From an uncultured Pseudomonadota bacterium (GTDB taxonomy: Bacteria; Pseudomonadota; Gammaproteobacteria; Steroidobacterales; Steroidobacteraceae), in the NCBI GenBank assembly GCA_946479515.1, contig CAMLGF010000060.1, positions 1-23,139 on the forward strand: DNA of 23,139 nucleotides, given 5' to 3'. Positions 16,885 through 23,139 of the stretch are shown piece after piece. A program made the position numbers and the translations under genes. Within the stretch, counting starts at the first letter, position 1; each line of letters begins with the position of its first letter. The notes beneath the pieces are model-generated. The model worked only from the letters and a program-made list of their open reading frames with translations, was not told where the DNA came from and made no database searches.

Positions 16885-18747
16885 TCACGCGTGTTCGGCC
16901 AAGGTCCAGCGCACCGACCAGGGCGGCAGGCGCTGGTCCTCCGGCTTGTCGCCTTCCTGCCAGAGCACGCGCCCGTCGTCGTAGGGAAAGACATGCGACA
17001 GGTCCGATAGATTGGCCGAGAGCCTGAGCTCGCGACCGTGCGCGCAGTCCCAGCGCACGAACACCGCGCCCTCGCCCACGATCTGCCACTCGCCCGCCTG
17101 CGGGATCTCGCGAATCAGCGGCACGATGCAAGCGCGGCGCACCTCGAGCGCGCGCTGATACCAACGCAGGGTGGCGGCATGTTCGGGCAGCGCCCGGTCC
17201 TGCCAGCGTAGTTTCGACGCGAGGAACGTGGCCTCGCTTTGCGGGTCGGGAATCTGTTCACGTGCTTCGGCGGCGGCAAACTCGTGGAAGTGGCGAAACT
17301 CCTCCCGGCGGCCGCGGCGCACCGCCTCGGCAAGCTCGCCATGGAAGTCGCAGAAAAACCGGAACGGCTGCCGCGCACCCCATTCCTCGCCCATGAACAG
17401 CAGTGGGATCTGCGGCAGCAGCAGCTGCACGGCGGCCACGGCGCGCAGGCGCTGCGGCGCAACCAGGTGGCAGAGCCTCTCACCGCGGGCGCGATTGCCC
17501 ACCTGGTCATGGTTCTGCAGAAAGGCCACGAACGACGCCGGCGGCAGCGCCCCGCTCGGCGTGCCGCGCGCGCGGCCGCGGAACTGCATGACTTCCCCCT
17601 GGAAAGCGAAGCCCTCCGCCAGCGCACGCGCCAGCAGCCGCGTTTCGCCACGGTACTCCCGGTAGTAGCCGGCGTCCTCACCCGTGGCGGCGACGTGCAG
17701 CGCATGGTGTACGTCGTCATTCCACTGCGCGGTGTAGCGCGCCACCGCGCCGCCACGCTCGCGCATCAGCAGCGACCCCTCGTTCTCCTCGTTCTCCAGT
17801 ATCAGATGCACCGGTCGCCCGAAGACAGCGCGGCGCACCCGGCGCGCGATCTCGTCGAGGATGTGCCGGCGGCTGTCGTCGCGAATGGCATGGACGGCGT
17901 CGAGCCGCAAGCCGTCGAGGTGGAAATCGCGCAGCCAGTACAGCGCGTTCTGCACGAAGAACTCGCGCACGGTGGCCGCGTGCGCGGCATCGAAATTGAT
18001 GGCCGCGCCCCAGGGCGTTTGGTGCCGGTCGGTGAAGAACTCCGGTGCGATGCGGGGTAGATAGTTTCCCTCCGGGCCGAAGTGGTTGTAGACCACGTCG
18101 AGCAGCACCGCCAGGCCGCGCTCGTGCGCCGCATCGACCAGCGCCCGCAGGTCGTCCGGCCGGCCGTAGCTGGCATCGGGAGCATAGAGGTACACGCCGT
18201 CGTAACCCCAGTTGCGCCGCCCGGGAAAATCCGCCACCGGCATGAGCTCGATCGCCGTCACCCCCGTGCCGGCGAGATGATCGAGTTTTTCGATCGCGGC
18301 CAGGAACGTGCCTTCGGGCGTGAACGTCCCGACGTGCAGCTCGTACAGGACCAGTTCCTCCCACGGCCTGCCGCGCCAGGGGATGTTCCACAGGTAGTTC
18401 GAGGGCGGCAACAACTCGCTCCAGCCCTGCACGTCATCCGGCTGGAAGCGCGAAGCCGGGTCCGGCACCACCGTGCCGTCGGCCAGCTCGAAGGCGTAGC
18501 GGTCGCCGGGCTCGGCGTCACGCAGGTCGATCTGGTGCCAGCCATCGGCGAGCAACTTCATGGCCAGCGGCTCGGGACGCCGCGCGACGCGCAAGCGCAC
18601 CGCGGGCTGCGACGGCGCCCAGAGCCGGAATCGCGCCCCGCGTCGCGTCGATCGTGACCCGGGCTCCTCGCCCGCCAGCCATCGCGGACCGAAGTCGCAG
18701 GCCGTCGTGCGATCCATCGCGCGGGCGCTGTCAGCTCTCGCCTGCAT
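16885..18747 (-). CDS. treZ: Malto-oligosyltrehalose trehalohydrolase TreZ
   Basis: This cytosolic GH13 enzyme cleaves maltooligosyltrehalose to release free trehalose, completing the TreY/TreZ route. Seen: an N-terminal CBM48-like beta domain (RFRLWAPSQPAVRLRV), LYELHVGTFTPEGTF, ELMPVADFPGRRNWGYDGV, DVVYNHFGPEGNYL, the nucleophile D283 in GLRLDAVHAI, the acid/base E318 in LILENEENEG, and D414 in LQNHDQVGNRA. The chosen ATG at 18747 gives 620 residues and follows a GGGGGCGG ribosome-site-like run. It overlaps the glgX stop by 17 bases. The ATG at 18717 (MDRTTACDFGPRWL) is an alternative without a ribosome site. The gene sits between glgX and treY with no gap able to hold a promoter, so the three are one operon. 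Confidence 0.96.
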   Translation of the reverse strand: MQARADSARAMDRTTACDFGPRWLAGEEPGSRSTRRGARFRLWAPSQPAVRLRVARRPEPLAMKLLADGWHQIDLRDAEPGDRYAFELADGTVVPDPASRFQPDDVQGWSELLPPSNYLWNIPWRGRPWEELVLYELHVGTFTPEGTFLAAIEKLDHLAGTGVTAIELMPVADFPGRRNWGYDGVYLYAPDASYGRPDDLRALVDAAHERGLAVLLDVVYNHFGPEGNYLPRIAPEFFTDRHQTPWGAAINFDAAHAATVREFFVQNALYWLRDFHLDGLRLDAVHAIRDDSRRHILDEIARRVRRAVFGRPVHLILENEENEGSLLMRERGGAVARYTAQWNDDVHHALHVAATGEDAGYYREYRGETRLLARALAEGFAFQGEVMQFRGRARGTPSGALPPASFVAFLQNHDQVGNRARGERLCHLVAPQRLRAVAAVQLLLPQIPLLFMGEEWGARQPFRFFCDFHGELAEAVRRGRREEFRHFHEFAAAEAREQIPDPQSEATFLASKLRWQDRALPEHAATLRWYQRALEVRRACIVPLIREIPQAGEWQIVGEGAVFVRWDCAHGRELRLSANLSDLSHVFPYDDGRVLWQEGDKPEDQRLPPWSVRWTLAEHA

Positions 18748-20965
18748 GTCCGCCCCCGAGCAGCTGGAACAGCAGCAGCGAGCGGGCGGTGACGGCATAG
18801 ACGTCGCCTTTCGCGAATGCCGTCTTCACCAGCCTGCCCTCCACGTTGGTATCCACCAGCAGCGTCCACAGTTCATCGCCCGCATGGCCCGGCAGGGTGA
18901 AATTCACCAGGTCATGATGCGCGTTGAGCACCAGCAGCAGCGTGGCATCCAGGCCGCGCTGCTTGATGCCGGTGGGCTGGGCGCGGCCGTCGAGCAGCAT
19001 GCCGAAGCATTGCATGCGCGAATCGGTCCAGTGGGCGTCCTCCATCTCCTCGCCACCGGCATTGATCCAGGTGATCTCCTTGAGACCGATGCCCTCGTTC
19101 ACCCTGGCGGACAGAAAGCGGCTGCGGCGCAGGATGGGGTACTTGGCGCGCAGGTGCGTCAGCGTGCGCACGAAGTTCACCTGGTCGTAGTTCCGGTTGG
19201 CGAGCTTCCAGTCCACCCAGCTCAGTTCGTTGTCCTGGCAATAGGCGTTGTTGTTGCCATCCTGCGTGCGCGCGAACTCATCGCCCGCGAGCAGCATCGG
19301 CGTGCCCTGCGACAGCAGCAGCGTCGCGAGGAAGTTGCGCATCTGGCGGCGGCGCAGCGCGTTCACGTCCTCGTCGTCGGTCGCGCCTTCCGCGCCGCAA
19401 TTCCATGAGCGGTTGTGCTCGTGGCCGTCGCGATTGTCCTCGCCGTTGGCCTCGTTGTGGCGCTCGTTGTACGAGACCAGGTCGTGCAGCGTGAAGCCAT
19501 CGTGCGCCGTCACGAAGTTCACGCTGGCGAAAGGCCGGCGCCCGAGGTGATCGAAAAGGTCGGCCGAGCCATACAATCGCGGCGCGATCTCCGCCGCTGA
19601 GGATTCGCCGCGCCAGAAGTCACGCACGGTGTCGCGGAACTGGTCGTTCCACTCGGCCCACCCGGGCGGAAAGCGCCCCACCTGGTAGCCTCCGGGCCCG
19701 CAATCCCAGGGCTCGGCGATGAGCTTGACCATGCTCAACACCGGATCCTGTGCGCACACCTTGAGGAAACCGCTGCCGTTGTCGAAGCCCGCCGGCTCGC
19801 GCGCGAGTATGGTGCCGAGATCGAAGCGGAAGCCGTCGACGTGCATTTCCTGCACCCAGTAGCGCAGGCTGTCCGTGACCATCTGGATCACGCGGGGATG
19901 CGAGAGATTGAGCGTGTTGCCGGTGCCGGTGTCGTTGATGTAGTAGCGGCGGTCCGGCGCCAGACGGTAGTAAGACGCGTTGTCGATGCCCTTGAACGAG
20001 AGCGTGGGCCCGCGCTCGTTGCCCTCGGCCGTGTGGTTGTAGACCACGTCGAGGATCACCTCCAGGCCCGCGTCGTGGAAGCGCGCCACCATTTCCTTGA
20101 ACTCGCGCACCTCGTTGGCCGGGTTGGCGCAGTAGCGCGGGTCCGCGGCGAAAAAGCCGATGGTGTTGTAGCCCCAGTAGTTGGTCAGCCCACGCTCGAG
20201 CAGCAGGCTGTCGTTGACGAAGCTCTGCACCGGCATGAGCTCGATGGTGGTGATGCCCAGTGCCTTGACGTAGTCGATCACCTCGGGCGTGGCGAGGCCC
20301 GCGAAGGTACCGCGCAACGACTCGGCCACCGCCGGGTGGCAGCGTGTGAAGCCACGCACGTGCAGTTCGTACAGCACGGTACGGTCCCACGAGACCCGCG
20401 GCCGCGTGTTCTGCTTCCAGTCGAAGGCCGAATCCACCACCACGCACTTGGGTACGTAAGGCGCGCTGTCCAGCTCGTTGAACGACAGGTCGTGGTTCTC
20501 CGCGCCGATGGTGTAGCCGAAGCAGGCGTGATTCCACTCCAGTGCGCCCACGAACTCCTTGGCGTAAGGGTCGAGCAGCAGCTTGTTGGGATTGAACCGG
20601 TGCCCCTCCTCGGGCGCGTACGGGCCGTGCACTCGATATCCATAGGCATCGCCCGGGCCCACGCCTTCGACGTAGCCGTGCCAGATCTCGTCGGTGAACT
20701 CGGGCAGCGAGATGCGTTCCAGCTCGCGGCTGCCCTGCGCATCGAAGATGCAAAGCTCCACCGCGGTGGCGTTCGCCGAAAACAGCGAGAAGTTGACGCC
20801 GCGTCCGTCCCAGTGCGCGCCACGAGGATTCGGCAGTCCTTCCCTGAGTCGATATCTGGATCCCAAGATGCCCTCACAATATCGAGACCCCGTCGGCGCG
20901 AATGCTGCCACCGCGCGCGTCCTGAAGTCAGCGTACTCCGACTCTTGATCCAGGTTATTGCGCAT
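18731..20965 (-). CDS. glgX: Glycogen debranching enzyme GlgX (isoamylase/TreX type)
   Basis: This GH13 debranching enzyme hydrolyses alpha-1,6 branches of glycogen or limit dextrin and so supplies linear maltodextrins to TreY. Seen: a CBM48 domain (HWDGRGVNFSLFSANATAVELCIFD), LYELHVRGFTRCHPAV, DVVYNHTAEGNE, the nucleophile D382 in GFRFDLGTIL, the acid/base E418 in IAEPWDCGPGGYQVG, D489 in TAHDGFTLHDLVSYN, and GTPMLLAGDEFARTQDGNNNAYCQ. The protein has 744 residues from the ATG at 20965. The family usually begins only about ten residues before the PxPxGAxWDG motif, so the TTG at 20866, preceded by GAGGGC at suitable spacing, is a serious alternative that would remove 33 residues. It is the first gene of the glgX-treZ-treY operon and divergent from the SDR relic and SRPBCC genes. 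Confidence 0.96.
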   Translation of the reverse strand: MRNNLDQESEYADFRTRAVAAFAPTGSRYCEGILGSRYRLREGLPNPRGAHWDGRGVNFSLFSANATAVELCIFDAQGSRELERISLPEFTDEIWHGYVEGVGPGDAYGYRVHGPYAPEEGHRFNPNKLLLDPYAKEFVGALEWNHACFGYTIGAENHDLSFNELDSAPYVPKCVVVDSAFDWKQNTRPRVSWDRTVLYELHVRGFTRCHPAVAESLRGTFAGLATPEVIDYVKALGITTIELMPVQSFVNDSLLLERGLTNYWGYNTIGFFAADPRYCANPANEVREFKEMVARFHDAGLEVILDVVYNHTAEGNERGPTLSFKGIDNASYYRLAPDRRYYINDTGTGNTLNLSHPRVIQMVTDSLRYWVQEMHVDGFRFDLGTILAREPAGFDNGSGFLKVCAQDPVLSMVKLIAEPWDCGPGGYQVGRFPPGWAEWNDQFRDTVRDFWRGESSAAEIAPRLYGSADLFDHLGRRPFASVNFVTAHDGFTLHDLVSYNERHNEANGEDNRDGHEHNRSWNCGAEGATDDEDVNALRRRQMRNFLATLLLSQGTPMLLAGDEFARTQDGNNNAYCQDNELSWVDWKLANRNYDQVNFVRTLTHLRAKYPILRRSRFLSARVNEGIGLKEITWINAGGEEMEDAHWTDSRMQCFGMLLDGRAQPTGIKQRGLDATLLLVLNAHHDLVNFTLPGHAGDELWTLLVDTNVEGRLVKTAFAKGDVYAVTARSLLLFQLLGGGHAGES

Positions 20966-21105
20966 GCCTGCGATTGGCGAGCGCGGCGTTCGCGGGCAGC
21001 CGGTAGGGCCGGTCCCACGCGGACACGCAGGCATCACCGAATGGAAGGCTGTGAGCCGCCGGCGCACTCTGCACGCACACCCGGCAACCCATTCAGGAGA
21101 CTTCC
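20966..21105. promoter_or_regulatory. Divergent promoter region between the glgX operon and the oxidoreductase operon
   Basis: These 140 bases lie between two operons leaving in opposite directions, so promoters for both should be here. The sequence is GC-rich and I find no confident -10/-35 pair or operator. The last 15 bases carry CAGGAGACTTCC, a strong ribosome site for the small ORF at 21106. The location is supported by gene arrangement only. Confidence 0.4.
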
Positions 21106-21249
21106 ATGGAAGGAACCCGCCCGCTCGCCATCGTCACCGGCGCGTCCAGCGGCATCGGCCTGCATCCGGCGCTCTCGGGCCTGGTGCCCGACACCATGCT
21201 GGCCGAACAACATCGCAAGATGGCCGAACCCGGTTCGGCCCATCACTGA
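21106..21249 (+). pseudogene. Short-chain dehydrogenase relic: N- and C-termini joined in frame
   Basis: This 47-codon ORF has a strong ribosome site (CAGGAG, 5 bases before the ATG). Residues 3-18 (TRPLAIVTGASSGIGL) are the start of a Rossmann-fold SDR with the NAD(P)-binding TGxxxGIG motif. The next residues (LSGLVPDTMLAEQHRKMAEPGSA) look like the extreme C-terminus of the same kind of SDR, which ends in LAEQHRxMAEPGS. The roughly 200 residues between them, including the catalytic Ser, Tyr and Lys, are missing, yet the frame is kept and a stop follows. The product cannot be a dehydrogenase. It is followed after 9 bases by the SRPBCC gene, whose ribosome site (TGAGGAG) overlaps this ORF's stop, so translating the relic may still help expression downstream. 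Confidence 0.75.
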
Positions 21250-21258
21250 GGAGCCGAC

Positions 21259-21846
21259 ATGGCGAGAAAGAACACCGACCTGAGCGATGCGCCGGCATCC
21301 ACGCGCAAGCGCAAGAACCCGGCGGCCGCCGGACTTCCGGCAGCCGAGCAAGATGACATCCTCGTCGGCCGCAGCGTGAGCATCAACCGCCCGCGTCGCG
21401 AGCTCTACGAATTCTGGCGCGACTTGCGCAACCTGCCGCTGTTCATGGAGAACATCGAGAGCGTGACACCGATCGATGCCACGCGCTCGCACTGGAAGGT
21501 GAAGGGCCCCGCGGACAGCACCGTCGAATGGGATTCGATCGTGACCGAGGACATTCCCGGCGAGCTGATCGCGTGGACGTCCGTGGAAGGCGCCGACGTG
21601 CCGAACACCGGCCGCATCGAATTCCGGGACTCGGGCAATGGGCGCGGCACCGTCGTCACCGCCACGATTGCCTACGACCCGCCGGCCACGAAGCTCGGCG
21701 CGGTGATCGCCAAGTTGTTCGGCCGCGAGCCGAAGATCCAGGCCCGGCGCGATCTGCGACGCTTCAAGCAGTTCATGGAGACCGGGGAAGTTTCCACCCC
21801 GCTGTCGCGCGCCACGCCTGACACCGCCGACGCGCGGCGACCGTGA
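21259..21846 (+). CDS. SRPBCC family protein (polyketide cyclase/dehydrase-like)
   Basis: This 195-residue soluble protein of the START/Bet v 1-like SRPBCC superfamily has a hydrophobic ligand cavity; the natural ligands of this subgroup are not known. Residues 1-35 are a basic, Ala- and Lys-rich leader, probably disordered. From about residue 36, VGRSVSINRPRRELYEFWRDLRNLPLFM is the typical beta1-alpha1 entry of a cyclase/dehydrase domain. It is followed by HWKVKGP, VEWDSIVTEDIPGELIAWTS, a GTVVTATIAYDPP strand and the C-terminal helix KIQARRDLRRFKQFMETGE. The last 15 residues are a loose tail. The start ATG follows TGAGGAGCCGAC. It lies between the SDR relic and the zinc alcohol dehydrogenase in one operon; this trio occurs together in many proteobacteria, usually near stress or glycogen/trehalose genes, to my recollection. 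Confidence 0.9.
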   Translation: MARKNTDLSDAPASTRKRKNPAAAGLPAAEQDDILVGRSVSINRPRRELYEFWRDLRNLPLFMENIESVTPIDATRSHWKVKGPADSTVEWDSIVTEDIPGELIAWTSVEGADVPNTGRIEFRDSGNGRGTVVTATIAYDPPATKLGAVIAKLFGREPKIQARRDLRRFKQFMETGEVSTPLSRATPDTADARRP

Positions 21847-21891
21847 ACATCCACCCGTGAAGACCCCGACCATCCTGTTCAGGAGCGACGC

Positions 21892-23088
21892 ATGAGAGCA
21901 CTCACCTGGCAGGGCACCCACGACGTGCGCGTCGAGACGGTGCCCGATCCGCAGATCGTCAACCCGCGCGACGCCGTCGTGCGCATCACCTCCACCGCAA
22001 TCTGCGGCTCGGACCTGCACCTCTACGATCACGTGATCAAGGGCATGAAGGCCGGCGACATCCTCGGCCACGAATTCATGGGCGAGGTGGTCGAAGTTGG
22101 CCCCGGCAACCCGAAGCTGAAGGTCGGCCAGCGGGTGGTCGTGCCGTTCACGATTTCCTGCGGCCAGTGCTTCTTCTGCCAGAGGCAGCAGTATTCGGCC
22201 TGCGACAACTCCAACCCCGCCGACAAATCGGATCCTTCGGAGCTGGCCTACGGCTACCCGATGGCTGCCGCCTTCGGCTACTCGCATCTCACCGGCGGTT
22301 ATTCCGGCGGTCAGGCCGAGTACGTGCGCGTGCCCTACTCGGACGTCGGGCCGCTGGTCGTGCCCGACGGCATCGACGACGACAAGGTGCTGTTCCTGTC
22401 CGACATCCTGCCCACGGGCTGGATGGCCGCGGACAACTGCGACATCGAGCCCGGCGACGTGGTCGCCGTCTGGGGCTGCGGTCCGGTCGGCTTGTTCGCC
22501 ATCCAGAGCGCGCTGTTCATGGGTGCGCACCGCGTCATCGCCATCGATCATCATCCTCGCCGCCTGCAGCTCGCCAGGAACCTCGGCGCCGAGGTCCTCG
22601 ACTTCGAACAGGTGCAGGTGCGCGAGGCCCTTTACGAACTCACCGGCGGCATCGGGCCGGATGCCTGCGTCGACGCCGTGGGCATGGAAAGCCACGGCAT
22701 GACGCCCGATAACATGCTGGATCACGTGAAGGTGGCCACGTTCATGGCCACGGAGCGCGCGCACGCGCTGCGCCAGATCATTCTCGCCACGCGCAAGGGT
22801 GGCCGCGTGTCCATCCCCGGCGTCTATGGCGGCATCGCCGACAAATTTCCAATCGGTGCGCTGATGGAGAAGGGTCTCACCATCAAGAGCGGGCAGACGC
22901 ATGTGCAGAAGTACATGCCGGAACTGCTGCGACTCATACTGGAAGGCAGGCTGGACACCACCTTCCTCATCAGCCACCGGCTGGACCTTGAGGACGCGGC
23001 CGAGGGCTACGCCAACTTCAAGGAAAAGCAGAACGAGTACACCAAGGTGGTGCTCAAGCCCGGGCTCAATCGCCCGACGCGCCATTGA
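21892..23088 (+). CDS. Zinc-dependent alcohol dehydrogenase, formaldehyde dehydrogenase-like
   Basis: This 398-residue cytosolic medium-chain dehydrogenase belongs to the glutathione-independent formaldehyde dehydrogenase/dismutase branch. Seen: catalytic zinc ligands C38 (AICGSDLH), H60-E61 (GHEFMGEV) and D171 (LSDILPTG; Asp replaces the usual Cys in this branch); structural zinc cysteines C90, C93, C96 and C104 (CGQCFFCQRQQYSAC); the Rossmann glycines G195-x-G197-x-x-G200 (WGCGPVGL); and D219 at the end of the second strand, which favours NAD over NADP. All key residues are intact. The ATG follows CAGGAGCGACGC. Spacing of 45 bases from the SRPBCC gene suggests the same operon. The true substrate may be another aldehyde or alcohol; formaldehyde oxidation is only a family-level inference. 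Confidence 0.93.
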   Translation: MRALTWQGTHDVRVETVPDPQIVNPRDAVVRITSTAICGSDLHLYDHVIKGMKAGDILGHEFMGEVVEVGPGNPKLKVGQRVVVPFTISCGQCFFCQRQQYSACDNSNPADKSDPSELAYGYPMAAAFGYSHLTGGYSGGQAEYVRVPYSDVGPLVVPDGIDDDKVLFLSDILPTGWMAADNCDIEPGDVVAVWGCGPVGLFAIQSALFMGAHRVIAIDHHPRRLQLARNLGAEVLDFEQVQVREALYELTGGIGPDACVDAVGMESHGMTPDNMLDHVKVATFMATERAHALRQIILATRKGGRVSIPGVYGGIADKFPIGALMEKGLTIKSGQTHVQKYMPELLRLILEGRLDTTFLISHRLDLEDAAEGYANFKEKQNEYTKVVLKPGLNRPTRH

Positions 23089-23100
23089 GGAGCGAGTGGG

Positions 23101-23139
23101 ATGCCGTCATTGCGGGTGCCGGCCCTGCTGGCCTGTCTG
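23101..23139 (+). CDS. Start of an unidentified gene, cut by the window edge
   Basis: Thirteen codons (MPSLRVPALLACL) follow a strong ribosome site, GAGGAG at 23087-23092, which overlaps the stop of the alcohol dehydrogenase. The hydrophobic run after a single Arg looks like the start of a signal peptide or membrane helix. It is probably the next gene of the same operon. Nothing more can be said from this window. Confidence 0.55.
   Translation, partial: MPSLRVPALLACL

Noticed and set aside
21034..23085. 683-codon minus-strand frame opposite the SRPBCC and dehydrogenase genes
   Set aside because: His/Asp/Arg-rich shadow; both plus-strand genes have strong ribosome sites and intact family motifs.

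Overview
The window reads as a chromosomal segment of a GC-rich (about two thirds G+C by eye) gammaproteobacterium. A Steroidobacter-, Nevskia- or Xanthomonad-like lineage is my best guess. It rests on gene content (GlgX/TreZ/TreY cluster, class I aminotransferase next to uvrB, DUF11-type surface protein, porin-cytochrome genes) and not on a marker gene. No rRNA, tRNA, CRISPR array, insertion sequence or phage gene was recognised. Nearly all of the sequence is coding, and no gap exceeds about 200 bases.

Layout. (1) 1-1627, minus: 5' part of uvrB, cut by the window edge. (2) 1693-2712, plus: an AI-2E family membrane transporter, divergent from uvrB. (3) 2678-2968, minus: a short membrane ORF that looks like the severed N-terminus of a CPBP intramembrane protease. 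(4) 3062-4267, plus: a PLP-dependent aspartate-type aminotransferase. (5) 4282-11851, minus, read right to left: an orphan MASE4 hybrid histidine kinase, a secreted beta-helix protein, a Pro-Ala-stalked lipoprotein cytochrome c, and an outer-membrane beta-barrel with its own heme c motif. The last two overlap by 4 bases. (6) 12053-14005, minus: a PoxB-like thiamine-diphosphate enzyme with an unusual TFPASDP tail. (7) 14124-20965, minus: the tightly packed operon glgX-treZ-treY, which turns glycogen or maltodextrin into trehalose. (8) 21106-23139, plus, divergent from glgX: a 47-codon relic of a short-chain dehydrogenase, an SRPBCC protein, a zinc alcohol dehydrogenase of the formaldehyde dehydrogenase type, and the first 13 codons of another gene.

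How the genes fit together. Blocks 6-8 look like a stress or carbon-storage island: debranching of glycogen, trehalose synthesis, a pyruvate-oxidising-type enzyme and oxidoreductases. Block 5 looks like a cell-surface module. The lipoprotein cytochrome plus heme-bearing porin pair is the most promising candidate for an undescribed system: each carries one CxxCH motif, they are translationally coupled, and together they could form a minimal route for electrons or heme-linked chemistry at the outer membrane. That function is inference. The other notable items are two genes caught in decay (the CPBP remnant and the in-frame-collapsed SDR), a tandem-repeat stalk of variable-length type, and the TFPASDP tail fused to the TPP enzyme.
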